Below the pieces are notes generated by a model. The model saw only the letters and a list, made by a program, of their open reading frames with translations, did not search any database and was not told where the DNA came from. Shown here in pieces: positions 51,250 to 59,836 of a stretch of 64,000 bases of DNA. The translations under genes were made by a program, and so were the position numbers. Position 1 is the stretch's first letter. Each line of letters starts with the position of its first letter. The DNA comes from Solirubrobacter ginsenosidimutans (lineage in GTDB: Bacteria > Actinomycetota > Thermoleophilia > Solirubrobacterales > Solirubrobacteraceae): the NCBI RefSeq assembly GCF_027587205.1, contig NZ_JAPDOD010000007.1, forward strand, positions 62,001 to 126,000. Reading direction: 5' to 3'.

Positions 51250-54006
51250 GTGCTGCTCGAACGTGACCGGGAGCTTTCCGTGCTGCGCGCGCTCGCCGGA
51301 GCGGCGGCGCAGGGCGATGCCGGACTGGCGGTGGTCGAGGGGCCGGCGGGCATCGGCAAGACGCGGCTGCTGAGCGAGGCTCGCCGCGAAGCGAGCGCGG
51401 CCGGGGTGCGCGTGCTCAGCGCGCGCGGCGGCGAGCTGGAGCAGGAGCTCGCGTTCGGGGTCGTGCGCCAGCTGTTCGAGGCGACGATCTCGGAGCCGCT
51501 GCTGGAGGGCGCCGCCGCGGCGGCGCGCGAGGTCTTCGAGGGGCCCGCGAGCGGCGTGGCGGGCGACGACGCCTCGTTCGCGATCCTTCACGCGCTGTAC
51601 CGGCTGACCGTCAACCTCGCGGAGCCGGCGCCGCTGCTGCTCGCGGTCGACGACCTCCAGTGGTGCGACGAGCCGTCGCTGCGCTGGCTGAACTATCTCG
51701 TCCGCCGGCTGGATGGGTTGCGCGTGACCGTGCTGTGCGGCGTGCGCCCGTTCGAGCACCACACGCACGCGCACCTGCTGGCCGAGCTGACCGGCGATCC
51801 GCTCGCGGTCACCCTGCACCCCAAGCCGTTGAGCGAGGCCGCGACCGGGGAATTGCTCGCCGACGGCGCGGATGCGGTGTTCTCGCGAGCGTGCCACGAG
51901 GCGACGGGCGGGAATCCGTTGTGGCTCGTCGAGCTGGCGAAGGCCTTGCGCGCCGAGGGCGTGCCGCCCGACGCGGCTCATGTCTCGGCCGTCGAGGCGA
52001 TCGCTCCGCGGGCGGTCTCGCGCGCCGTGCTCGTGCGGATCGGCCGGTTGAGCCGTGACGCCGCGGCGGTCGCGCGCTCGACGGCCGTCCTGGGCGACGT
52101 CGCCGCGCTGGCGCTGGTGGCCGAGCTCGCCGGCCTCGACGACGCCGCCGCCGTGCCGGCCGCAGGCGAACTGGTCGACGCCGAGGTCTTCGCCGACCAG
52201 GTGGCGATGACGTTCGTGCATCCACTGATCCGCGCGGCCGTCTACGAGGACATCCCGGTCCACGAGCGCGCGCTCGCGCACGAGCGCGCCGCTCAGCTGC
52301 TGCGCGATCGAGGCGTCGACGCGGGGACCGTGGCCACGCAGCTGGTGCTGGCGCCGCCGCGCGGCGAAGCGTGGGTCGTCGACGTGCTGGAGCGGGCGGC
52401 GCGAGCCGGCTCGCGCGCGGGCGCCCCCGCGGGCGCCGTGACGTACCTGACCCGCGCGCTCGACGAGCCGCCTCCGAGCGAGCGCCGGGCGGACGTCCTG
52501 GTGTCGCTCGGGAGCGCGGAGAACCTGCTGAACGAGACGCGGAGCGAGACGCACCTGCGCGAGGCGCTCGAGCTGACCGACGATCCGACCGCCCGCGGCG
52601 CCGCCGCGCTGCAACTGGGCCACACGCTCCTGATGACCCGCCGCGCCGAAGAGGCGGTCGCGCTGGCCCGCCGGACCGCGGACGCGCTTCCGCCTGACGC
52701 CGGCGTCCTGCTCGCCGCGCTCGAGGCGCTCCGGCTGACCGGGGCCATCTTCGGCGTCAGCGAGCCGGACACACCCGAGCGCATCGCCCGCCACCGGCGG
52801 TTGCCGCTGGCGCCGGGGATCGGGCCGAAGGTCCTCGCGGGCATCGCGGCGCACCAGTGGGCGTACAGCGGCGGCTCGGCGGATGAGTGCGCGCCGCTGG
52901 CCCTGGCCGCGCTGGACGGCGGTGACCTGATCGCGGGCGGCCACCTGCTTCCCTCGGTCGCGGCGACGATCGTCGTCGTGCTCGCCGATCGCGCCGAGGC
53001 GACCGACGTGTGGGACGCGCTGCTCACCCAGGCGCATGTGAGCGGATCGCTGGGGTTCAAATCGGCGGCGAGCATCTGCCGCGGCTACACGCTCCTGCGC
53101 TCCGGCGAGCTGGCCGAGGCCGAGGCGTCGCTGCGCGACGGGATCGAAGAGCTCACCCTCGGAGGTGCGACCAATGGCCGCGTGGAGATCGCCGCCTGGC
53201 TGGCGGCCGTCGAGCGCGAACGCGGGAACCTCGCCGCCGCGCGCCGTGAGCTCGAGGCGGTGAGCGACCCCGGCGACCCCTCGCAGGCCGCGCGCTACTG
53301 GCTCGACAGCCAGGCCGAGCAGCTGCTGGCGGAGGAGCGCTTCGAGGAGGCGCTGGCCGTCGCCCGCGACGCCGCGCAGCGCTTCGCCGCCATGCACGCG
53401 ATCGACACGCCCGCGCGCTCGCACGAGGCCCTCGCGCTCCACCATCTCGGGCACCGCGACCAGGCGCTGGCGCTCGCCGCCGAGGAGGTCGCGACGGCGC
53501 GGCGCTGGGGCGCGCCGGCGATCATGGCGCGGGCGCTGCGGACCCTGGGGACCGTCGAGCAGGGCGACGGGCTCGCGCACCTGCGTGAGGCCGCGGCGTT
53601 GGCGGAACGCTCGCCGGCGCGCCTGGAGCTCGCGAAGGCGCTGGCCGCAGCGGGCGCCGCCCTGCGCGCTGACCGCCGGCCCAGCGAGGCGCGCGAACCG
53701 CTGCGCCGGGCGCTCGAACTCGCCGATGCGCTGGGTGCCGGCGCGCTCGCGACCCAGGTGCGCCAGGAGCTGTACGCCGCCGGCGGCCGCCCGCGCACGA
53801 CGGCCCTCCAAGGCCCCGCCTCACTGACCCCGTCAGAGCGGCGCGTCGCCGAACGCGCCGCGGCCGGCCAGACCAACCGCGCGATCGCCGAGGCGCTGTT
53901 CGTGACGCCGAAGACGGTCGAGCTGCACCTCCGCAACGCCTACGGCAAGCTCGGAGCACGCAACCGCCGCGATCTCCCGGCGCTGCTGGAACCCGCGCCA
54001 GGCTGA
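51250..54006 (+). CDS. LuxR-family ATPase regulator (second LAL)
   Basis: The 918-residue protein starts with GTG 51250. The ATPase has Walker A EGPAGIGKTRLL (31-38 core) and Walker B PLLLAVDDLQWCDEPSL (about 128-144), plus HEATGGNPLWLVELAKAL. Helical TPR-like repeats fill about 380-840 (SLGSAENLLNETRSETHLRE, RSGELAEAEASLRDGIEELT). The C-terminal LuxR HTH is LTPSERRVAERAAAGQTNRA, then FVTPKTVELHLRNAYGKLGA. The gene follows the 55-residue small protein by 7 bases. It is only distantly alike to the regulator at 20246-22963. The stop lies 4 bases from that of the convergent RTX gene. Targets are unknown. Confidence 0.94.
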   Translation: MLLERDRELSVLRALAGAAAQGDAGLAVVEGPAGIGKTRLLSEARREASAAGVRVLSARGGELEQELAFGVVRQLFEATISEPLLEGAAAAAREVFEGPASGVAGDDASFAILHALYRLTVNLAEPAPLLLAVDDLQWCDEPSLRWLNYLVRRLDGLRVTVLCGVRPFEHHTHAHLLAELTGDPLAVTLHPKPLSEAATGELLADGADAVFSRACHEATGGNPLWLVELAKALRAEGVPPDAAHVSAVEAIAPRAVSRAVLVRIGRLSRDAAAVARSTAVLGDVAALALVAELAGLDDAAAVPAAGELVDAEVFADQVAMTFVHPLIRAAVYEDIPVHERALAHERAAQLLRDRGVDAGTVATQLVLAPPRGEAWVVDVLERAARAGSRAGAPAGAVTYLTRALDEPPPSERRADVLVSLGSAENLLNETRSETHLREALELTDDPTARGAAALQLGHTLLMTRRAEEAVALARRTADALPPDAGVLLAALEALRLTGAIFGVSEPDTPERIARHRRLPLAPGIGPKVLAGIAAHQWAYSGGSADECAPLALAALDGGDLIAGGHLLPSVAATIVVVLADRAEATDVWDALLTQAHVSGSLGFKSAASICRGYTLLRSGELAEAEASLRDGIEELTLGGATNGRVEIAAWLAAVERERGNLAAARRELEAVSDPGDPSQAARYWLDSQAEQLLAEERFEEALAVARDAAQRFAAMHAIDTPARSHEALALHHLGHRDQALALAAEEVATARRWGAPAIMARALRTLGTVEQGDGLAHLREAAALAERSPARLELAKALAAAGAALRADRRPSEAREPLRRALELADALGAGALATQVRQELYAAGGRPRTTALQGPASLTPSERRVAERAAAGQTNRAIAEALFVTPKTVELHLRNAYGKLGARNRRDLPALLEPAPG

Positions 54007-54010
54007 ACCG

Positions 54011-54427
54011 CTAGTCCCGTCGCAGCCGGTTACGGCCCGGGCCTCCGTAGAGGTGATCGCGGCCCGCGCCGCCCTGCAGACGGTCGTCGCCAGGGCCGCC
54101 GAGCAGCGTGTCGTCGCCCGGGCCGCCGAGCAACGTGTCGTCCCCGCCCGCGCCATCGATCAGGTCGTTGCCCCCGCCGCCTTCGATGATGTCATCGCCC
54201 GCCGTGCCGGTCAGGACGTCGTCGGCCGCGGTGCCGCGAATCACCACGGGAACGCGTGGGAGCTCGGGGCCGAGCGGCGGGGCGGGGCCGATCGGGCTCG
54301 GCGGCGCGTCAGGCCCTCCCAGCGGCGGGCCCTGAAAGACCGGCGGAGGCAGCGTGAGCGCGAGCACGACGACGGGGAACGCAGCCCGATTCATCCACCT
54401 CTCATGCACGGTCTTCGCGTTGCTCAT
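54011..54427 (-). CDS. Small secreted RTX-type calcium-binding protein
   Basis: The 138-residue protein starts [20 protein letters not shown], with a short hydrophobic stretch that may be a signal peptide or anchor. A proline-rich linker ([20 protein letters not shown]) follows. The C-terminal 75 residues contain five RTX nonapeptides ([40 protein letters not shown]). It is much smaller than typical RTX proteins and may be a mini beta-roll domain stabilised by calcium outside the cell. It is divergent from the secreted protein gene at 54461, with only 33 bases between starts. Confidence 0.85.
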   Translation of the reverse strand: MSNAKTVHERWMNRAAFPVVVLALTLPPPVFQGPPLGGPDAPPSPIGPAPPLGPELPRVPVVIRGTAADDVLTGTAGDDIIEGGGGNDLIDGAGGDDTLLGGPGDDTLLGGPGDDRLQGGAGRDHLYGGPGRNRLRRD

Positions 54428-54460
54428 ACAGTCGGGAGGTCACCGGGAGAGGAGCCTAAA

Positions 54461-55459
54461 GTGCTACGCAACCGTTGTGTCACGTTCGCGGCGATCGCCG
54501 CCGCCGCATGCGTCTGTCCGGCCGCGGCGTCCGCCTGGGACGTCGGATTCCGGTTCAGCCAAGACGACGACGGCACGGCTTCGATCGTTGCCCAGGATTC
54601 CACGGGTCCGATCTTGCATCACCTCGACCTCGTGCGCAACGGCGCCGTCGTCGCCACGTCGCCGACGACCGGTTACTACGCGTCGCTGGATGTCCCGACC
54701 CTGCTCGCGGGCGACGTCGCACGGTTCTACGACGGCAACGCGGTGAGCGCGACGGCGGCCTACGACGGCCAACCGACGATCGGGTCCGACGCCTGCGCGC
54801 CGCACGTGAGCTTCACGGCCACGCGCTCGGACACCCACAGCGTCTACAACGCCGGTGCCTTCCCGGCCAACGACTACACGGCGGTCAACCGTTCGATCAA
54901 CACGACGGGCAACCCGTTCACCGTGACGCTCCAGAGCCCGCTCGCGGTCGGCGACGTCGCGTTCGTGGTCACACAAGGGCTCCAGAGCAACGGCAAGGTC
55001 GGCGTCGAGTTCGTGCGCTACGCCAAGGTCGCACCGTGCCCCGCCCCTTCGACCCCCGCCGGCGACGCTCCGACCACGACCACGGCGCCGGCCGCACCGA
55101 CCGACGCGCAGGTGCGGGCAAAGGTCAGGGCAGCCGTCGCGTCCACCGCGGCCAGGCTGAAGGCCCTCAAGACGCGTCAGCTCGCGAAGCGCAAGAGCGT
55201 GCGCCTGCCGTTCGCGTTCTCCGAGCCCGGCAAGGTCAAGCTGACGCTCACCGGGCCGCGCGGCAAGCCGATCGGCGCGGGCGAGAAGACCGCCACGGCG
55301 GCCGGCACGAGCACGGTCACCGTGAAGCTGTCGGCGGCCGGCCGCAAGCTGCTCAAGGCCGCGCGCAAGATCGCCGTGACCGTCAAGGCAACATTTACGC
55401 CGGCGCGCGCCGGGGCGAAGCCGCAGACGGCGAGCGCCGGCGTGAAACTGAAGCGCTAG
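54461..55459 (+). CDS. Secreted protein of unknown function
   Basis: The 332-residue protein starts with GTG 54461, supported by GAGGAG 6 bases upstream. The signal peptide ends AAAACVCPAAASA. Residues about 25-195 form a beta-rich domain (LDLVRNGAVVATSPTTGYYA, NPFTVTLQSPLAVGDVAFVV) with one likely disulfide. A Thr/Pro/Ala linker follows. The C-terminal domain (about 215-332) is rich in Lys with KVKLTLTGPRGKPIGAGEKT and RKLLKAARKIAVTVKATFTP, a pattern common in actinobacterial exported proteins that repeat this beta-sandwich. No function is evident. The TAG stop is part of the left terminal repeat of the 168-bp element that follows. Confidence 0.75.
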   Translation: MLRNRCVTFAAIAAAACVCPAAASAWDVGFRFSQDDDGTASIVAQDSTGPILHHLDLVRNGAVVATSPTTGYYASLDVPTLLAGDVARFYDGNAVSATAAYDGQPTIGSDACAPHVSFTATRSDTHSVYNAGAFPANDYTAVNRSINTTGNPFTVTLQSPLAVGDVAFVVTQGLQSNGKVGVEFVRYAKVAPCPAPSTPAGDAPTTTTAPAAPTDAQVRAKVRAAVASTAARLKALKTRQLAKRKSVRLPFAFSEPGKVKLTLTGPRGKPIGAGEKTATAAGTSTVTVKLSAAGRKLLKAARKIAVTVKATFTPARAGAKPQTASAGVKLKR

Positions 55460-55623
55460 TGTCCCGATTCGGAAGTTCGCAGGCGCCTACCGGACGCCTC
55501 GCCGCGCCCGGCGGGCGCCGGCGAGCTCGCAAGTACGCCCGGTACGAGCTAGCTCGCCGCCGCACGCCAGCCACGACGATGCGGGCCGCTATGCACGTGC
55601 GAACCTACGAATCGCGACACTAG
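55456..55623. mobile_element. 168-bp MITE-like element with 26-bp terminal inverted repeats
   Basis: The left end (55456-55481, starting CTAGTGTCCCGATTCGG and ending GTTCGCA) and the right end (55598-55623) are inverted copies over 26 bases with four mismatches. The interior is GC-rich and has no convincing gene. The element exactly fills the gap between two genes: the left repeat supplies the upstream gene's TAG, and the downstream gene's TTG start lies right after the right repeat. Size and ends fit a non-autonomous element; the source transposase is not in the window. Confidence 0.6.
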
Positions 55624-57048
55624 TTGCGAACCGGCCTCCCCGTCGCCGTCGCCGTCGCCGTCGCGGTCGCGGTCGCCGTGGCGGCGCCCGCCGAGGCTCA
55701 GCCGTTCACGCGCGCGATCTCCGACGGCGGCGCGCTGCTCGGCGACCCCCGGCTGGCTGATGCCGTCCTGGCCCGGGGCGCGCGGGCCGGCGCACGCGTC
55801 GCGCGGCTGCCGCTCATCTGGTCGCGCGTCGAGTCCGGCATGTTCCTGCCACTCGACCCCACCGACCCGGCCGATCCCGCCTACGACTTCAGCGCCGTCG
55901 ACACGCTCGCCCGGCTCGCGGTGCGGCACGGCCTGACACCGCTGCTGCGAGTCGGCGGCGCGCCATGGCGCTACGAGGCGCCGGAACGCTGGCGCTTCGC
56001 GGCGGGCGGGACCTGGGCACCTGACCCCGCGGCGTATCGACGGTTCGCCACCGCCGCCGCCCGCCGCTACTCCGGCCGCTTCCCAGACCCGCTGGATCCG
56101 GGCAGCACGCTGCCCCGCGTCGGGCTCTGGCAAGCCTGGAACGAGCCCAACCTGCCGCGCTTCCTGCAACCGCAATGGGTCGCGCAGGACGGCGCGTGGA
56201 CGGCGTGGTCGCCGGCCCAGTACCGGGCGCTGCTGAACGCGTTCTACGACGGCGTCAAGGGCGTCGACCATGCCAACGTCGTCGCGACCGCGGGGACCGC
56301 CCCGAACGGCGACCCGCGCGACGGGGAGGGCCGGATGACGCCGGTGCGGTTCTGGCAGGAGCTGCTGTGCCTCGGTTCCGGCCCGGTGCCGCACCGTGAG
56401 CGATGCGACGATCCCGCGCGCTTCGACGTGCTCGCCCACCACCCCCTGACGGTCACCGACCCGGACGTCGCGGCACGCGACGCGGGCAACGTGAGCATCG
56501 CCGACATCTACAAGCTCAAGCGGCTGCTCGCGCTTTCGGGGCACCGCCACGCCCGGCTCTGGGTCACCGAGGTCAACTGGGACACCGGCTCCCGCGGGGC
56601 GGGCGCGAAGCAGATTCAGCGCTGGGTTCCCCGGGCACTGTTCCGGCTCTGGCGAGAGGGCGTGGACCTGGTCGCCTGGCAGTTCGTCCGCGACCCGGCC
56701 GACAAGCCCGACCACCCCGCCGGGCTGTACCGGATCGATCGCGCCGCACCGCTCGATCCCGCGCGCGACCGGCCCAAGCGCGCAGTGATCCGCGCCTTCC
56801 GCTTCCCCTTCACCGGCGTCCGGCGAGACCGCCGGCACGTCGAGGTGTGGGCGCTGCTGCCCCGCGCGGGCAGCGCCCGCGTCACGCTCCAGCGCCGCGC
56901 CGGGCGGCGCTGGCGCACGCTGCGCCACATCACCGCGAGCACCGACGGGATCGTCCACACCGTCGTCGCGCTGCGCGGGCACGCCATCCTGCGCCTCGCC
57001 CGCCCGGCGGGAGCGCCCAGCGGAGACTGGAGCGTCGGTGTCAGGTAG
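55624..57048 (+). CDS. Secreted glycoside hydrolase (clan GH-A-like TIM barrel)
   Basis: The 474-residue protein starts with TTG 55624. The signal peptide is unusual: its core is a run of Val-Ala repeats coded by a GTCGCC hexanucleotide tract. The TIM-barrel domain has the acid/base Glu172 in LWQAWNEPNLPRF and the likely nucleophile Glu316 in ARLWVTEVNWDTG, each at the end of a beta strand, as in clan A glycosidases (GH39/GH5-like). The last 90 residues (HVEVWALLPRAGSARVTLQR onward) form a beta-sandwich that could bind carbohydrate. The substrate is not predictable. The start follows directly on the MITE-like element, so promoter and ribosome site must lie within it. Confidence 0.85.
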   Translation: MRTGLPVAVAVAVAVAVAVAAPAEAQPFTRAISDGGALLGDPRLADAVLARGARAGARVARLPLIWSRVESGMFLPLDPTDPADPAYDFSAVDTLARLAVRHGLTPLLRVGGAPWRYEAPERWRFAAGGTWAPDPAAYRRFATAAARRYSGRFPDPLDPGSTLPRVGLWQAWNEPNLPRFLQPQWVAQDGAWTAWSPAQYRALLNAFYDGVKGVDHANVVATAGTAPNGDPRDGEGRMTPVRFWQELLCLGSGPVPHRERCDDPARFDVLAHHPLTVTDPDVAARDAGNVSIADIYKLKRLLALSGHRHARLWVTEVNWDTGSRGAGAKQIQRWVPRALFRLWREGVDLVAWQFVRDPADKPDHPAGLYRIDRAAPLDPARDRPKRAVIRAFRFPFTGVRRDRRHVEVWALLPRAGSARVTLQRRAGRRWRTLRHITASTDGIVHTVVALRGHAILRLARPAGAPSGDWSVGVR

Positions 57049-57057
57049 TCGCGCGGA

Positions 57058-58137
57058 TCAGACGACGTCGACGAAGATGACCTCGATGGCGTTGTTGCCG
57101 TAGCCGAGCCGGTTCCACGGCGGGACCTCGGGTTGGACGTTGCCGGCGGCATCGGTGGCCCTGGCGCGCAGGGTGTGGCGGCCGCTGTCGTTGGCCTGCC
57201 ATTCGAACGACCAGTCCTGCCAGTGATAGGGGCCGGAGGGCGGATCGAGTCGCGCCGCGTGCCACTCGCCCGCGCCCGTGAGGCTGACGTCGACGCGGGT
57301 CACGGGCCCGGTTCCCGACCAGGCCTTGCCGCGCACCGTGCACGTACCCGGGCTCAGCGTCGATCCGGCGGCCGGCGCGGTGATGCGCGCGCGCACGCGC
57401 ATGACGTCAACGGGCTCCGCCGGCCGGTCGGCCCACTCGTACATGTAGTGCCCGGTCTGGAACTCACCGGCATACGCCTCGGTCAGGACGTCGATCCGCT
57501 TGAGCCACTTCACCGAGGCGACGGCGTACCACTGGGGGACGATGATCCGGAAGGGCGAGCCGTGATCGGAACCCAGCGGCTCGCCGTTCATCTCGTAGGC
57601 GATCAGGATCTCCGCCGCCGGATCGGCGGCATGTGCGAGCGGGAGGGCGCGGACGAAGGTGAGGTCGTCGCGGTCGGTGTCCGCGAGGACGGGGTTGAGG
57701 TGGTATGCGCCGTGGTCGGCGCCTTGGAAGCGCACGTCGACGCCTTCTGCCCTGGGACTCGCCAGTTGCAGCACCTCGTGCAGCAGGGCGCCTCTCCAGC
57801 GGGCGGTCGAGACGGCGTAGCCGCCCCATGGCTCACCGCTCGGCAGCGGCCGCAGCTCGAGCCGGCCGTTGCCCGCGCATTCGAGCGTGACCGCGCGCTC
57901 GTGCGCCGGCATGGCGCGGAGATCGTCGAGCGTCAGCGTGAGCGGGTTGTCCACCGCGCCGCCGACCTCGAGCGTGCCGTCGTGCGCCGGCAGAGGGAAG
58001 TTGCTGCGCACGTAGTGGAACTCGATCGGGGTGATCTCTCCGGCCAGTGCCTGCGGCGGCGCCTCCGCGTTGTACGGAGCCGGGTTGATCATCTGCAGCG
58101 CGGCGCGCGCGCGGGCGAGATCGTCTTCGACTGCCAT
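57058..58137 (-). CDS. Sulfite-oxidase-like molybdopterin enzyme
   Basis: The 359-residue protein starts at ATG 58137, with AGGAGG 6-8 bases upstream. The molybdenum-ligand Cys87 is in VTLECAGNGRLEL. Other cofactor residues are in WRGALLHEVLQLASP, GADHGAYHLNP and LIAYEMNGEPLGSDHG, and PFRIIVPQWYAVASVKWLKR is the signature that ends the Mo domain. The C-terminal 110 residues form the Ig-like dimerisation domain (PPWNRLGYGNNAIEVIFVDV). There is no heme b5 domain and no twin-arginine signal, so it resembles the cytoplasmic SorT/plant-like form. It probably oxidises sulfite or a related oxyanion. It is convergent with the glycosidase gene (9-base gap). Confidence 0.93.
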   Translation of the reverse strand: MAVEDDLARARAALQMINPAPYNAEAPPQALAGEITPIEFHYVRSNFPLPAHDGTLEVGGAVDNPLTLTLDDLRAMPAHERAVTLECAGNGRLELRPLPSGEPWGGYAVSTARWRGALLHEVLQLASPRAEGVDVRFQGADHGAYHLNPVLADTDRDDLTFVRALPLAHAADPAAEILIAYEMNGEPLGSDHGSPFRIIVPQWYAVASVKWLKRIDVLTEAYAGEFQTGHYMYEWADRPAEPVDVMRVRARITAPAAGSTLSPGTCTVRGKAWSGTGPVTRVDVSLTGAGEWHAARLDPPSGPYHWQDWSFEWQANDSGRHTLRARATDAAGNVQPEVPPWNRLGYGNNAIEVIFVDVV

Positions 58138-58392
58138 GTCTCACCCTCCTGATCAGTAGTCGGCGTCGCGGAAGGACGGGTCGCGGCTGAGCGCCGGTGC
58201 GCGTTCATCATGATCGCGATCGCGTGCCCGATCGGCTGTCCCTCTCCGAGGTGAACGGCCCGTTCGGGGGCTTGAACCGCCGTCGGCGAGTTGCACGACC
58301 GGGCCTTGTGGATCGTCGAGAGCGTTCCAGTCCAATTGCGGCGCGCATCACCTGCATGGGGTGAACGCGCGTCACCGGCTAGCGTCCCGGGG
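58138..58392. other. Intergenic region between sulfite-oxidase-like and ASCH genes
   Basis: These 255 bases lie between divergent genes and must hold both promoters. A minus-strand frame of about 60 codons (58153-58335) reads as Arg/Asp-rich sequence with no family. The GGTTCAAGCC near 58272 resembles a tRNA T-loop but no tRNA can be folded. Confidence 0.35.
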
Positions 58393-58683
58393 GTGGAGTT
58401 CAGCCGTGAGCTGCGCGATGACGTCCTGGCCGGCGAGATCACGCTGTCGGTGCGGCTGTGGAAGCGGCCACAGGTCAAGGAGGGTGGTCGCTACCGGGTC
58501 GGCTCCGGTCTGATCGAGATCGACGCGATCGAGCTCGTCCCGTTCGCGGCGATCACCGAGGCGGACGTCCGGCGGGCGGGCGAGCCCGACCGCGAGACCT
58601 TGCGCGACCGCGCCGCGCACGCCGGGCCGATCGATGAGGAGACGCTCGTCTACCGGATCGAGCTCCATGTCGTGAGCCTCTAA
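58393..58683 (+). CDS. ASCH-domain protein
   Basis: The 96-residue protein starts with GTG 58393 (MEFSRELRDDVLAGEITLSV). The ASCH (PUA-like) fold is indicated by the opening RDDVLAGEITLSVRLWKRPQ, where the GxKxxTxR-type motif would lie, and the beta-rich KEGGRYRVGSGLIEIDAIEL and VYRIELHVV. ASCH domains bind RNA or act as small amidohydrolases; the key Lys/Arg candidates are R21, K24 and K28. It is a single gene, and the ABC binding-protein gene starts 133 bases downstream with its own ribosome site. Confidence 0.8.
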   Translation: MEFSRELRDDVLAGEITLSVRLWKRPQVKEGGRYRVGSGLIEIDAIELVPFAAITEADVRRAGEPDRETLRDRAAHAGPIDEETLVYRIELHVVSL

Positions 58684-58816
58684 CGAAGCGCTCATTCCGG
58701 GCTTGATATTGATCAAGCGGACGGCCCCGTCCGGGGGGTAACCGAGACGGGCCCGGGGGTCAGACACCGGATGGCTGCCGGTGGTTCGGCGGCCTGTAGA
58801 GCGAAGGAGGGAATCA
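58684..58816 (+). promoter_or_regulatory. GC-rich leader of the ABC transporter operon
   Basis: The 133-base leader contains several self-complementary blocks (GGCCCCGTCCGGGG, GAGACGGGCCCGGGG, CACCGG with CCGGTG), so the RNA would be well folded. No known riboswitch consensus was matched; TPP and ykkC/guanidine motifs were compared by eye and do not fit. TTGATATTGATCAAG near 58704 is an AT-richer palindrome that could be a promoter or operator. Confidence 0.3.
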
Positions 58817-59836
58817 ATGCAAGGAAGTGCGCGCCGCCTGACGGCGGCCGTCGCCGGCATGCTCGCCGCGGGTGCGATGGCGCCCGGCGTGGCCGGGGCC
58901 GCGACGAATGTGACCGTCGCGCTCGGTTTCAAGCCCGACGTGGTCTCCACTCCGTACTACGTGGCTCAGGACATGGGCTACTACAAGCAAGCCGGGCTGA
59001 ACGTCACCCTCAACTACGACAAGCTCCCCAACCCGCCGCAGGCGGTGGCCGACGGGTCGAAGTTCCAGTTCGGTTCCGCGGGTGGCGACGCCGCGCTGCT
59101 CGGCGTGTCCAAGGGCGCGGGGGTGCAGGTCGTCGCGCAGCAGTATGAGCAGTACCCGGTGGGCGCGATGTGGCTGGCCGACGGCGGCCCCACGATCAAC
59201 AAGCCGGCTGACCTGAAGGGCAAGACGATCGGCATCTCGGCGCCCGGCAGTTCGACCGACTACGGCCTCAGCGCCCTGCTGCAGGCCGGTCACCTCAAGC
59301 GCTCCGACGTCAAGGTCATCGCGGTCGGCTTCACCGAGACCGAGGCGCTGATCAACCACCAGATCGACGTCGCGATGACCTTCACCGACAACGAGCCGGT
59401 GAACGCCCGCGCGCTCAACCATCTCGTGCACGTGATGAAGGTGTCCGACTACAAGAACCTGGTGTCGACGGGCATCATCGCCGGCACCAAGCTGATCAAG
59501 AGCAACCCCGCCGAGGTCACGGCGTTCGTGAAGGCCACGATGCGCGGCGAGAAGTACACGCTGCAGCACCGGGACGCCGCCTTCAAGATGGCGCTGAAGC
59601 GCATGCCGGAGGTCATCTCCGCCAAGCAGATCGCGACCCAGAAGCTGATCCTCGACGCGCGCATGAAGTACCAGCAGCCGGTCGCCGGTCACCAGGTCGG
59701 CTGGTCGAACCCCGCGGCCTGGCCGACCACGCTGAACTTCATGCAGTCGATCGGTGCGATCGCGAAGGCCGGCGCGCCCTCCGTGAAGAACGTCTTCACG
59801 AACCGGTTCACCGACCTGGCGAACGTGAGGATGTAA
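58817..59836 (+). CDS. ABC substrate-binding protein, NitT/TauT (ThiY/SsuA-like) type
   Basis: The 339-residue protein starts at ATG 58817, with AAGGAGG 6 bases upstream and a signal peptide ending APGVAGAAT. The periplasmic-binding fold has FKPDVVSTPYYVAQDMGYYK, then QAGLNVTLNYDKLPNPPQAV, and NKPADLKGKTIGISAPGSST, matching the NMT1/ThiY group that binds thiamine precursors, sulfonates, nitrate or taurine. TFTDNEPVNARALNHLVHVM lies in the second lobe. The ligand cannot be assigned. The stop TAA is followed immediately by the permease GTG, so the two are co-translated. Confidence 0.9.
   Translation: MQGSARRLTAAVAGMLAAGAMAPGVAGAATNVTVALGFKPDVVSTPYYVAQDMGYYKQAGLNVTLNYDKLPNPPQAVADGSKFQFGSAGGDAALLGVSKGAGVQVVAQQYEQYPVGAMWLADGGPTINKPADLKGKTIGISAPGSSTDYGLSALLQAGHLKRSDVKVIAVGFTETEALINHQIDVAMTFTDNEPVNARALNHLVHVMKVSDYKNLVSTGIIAGTKLIKSNPAEVTAFVKATMRGEKYTLQHRDAAFKMALKRMPEVISAKQIATQKLILDARMKYQQPVAGHQVGWSNPAAWPTTLNFMQSIGAIAKAGAPSVKNVFTNRFTDLANVRM

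Noticed and set aside
51244..53811. Minus-strand frame of about 855 codons
   Set aside because: Antisense to the LuxR-ATPase gene, Arg/Gln/Gly-rich, no domain recognised.
58255..58320. tRNA-like segment with GGTTCAAG on the minus strand
   Set aside because: The pairing ends (GGCCCG with CGGGCC) are only about 49 bases apart and the T-stem does not pair, so no cloverleaf can be drawn.
58684..58816. TPP or guanidine riboswitch ahead of the NitT/TauT operon
   Set aside because: The conserved CTGAGA/ACCCGAACCTGA (TPP) and ykkC core motifs are not present; only GC-rich self-complementarity is seen.
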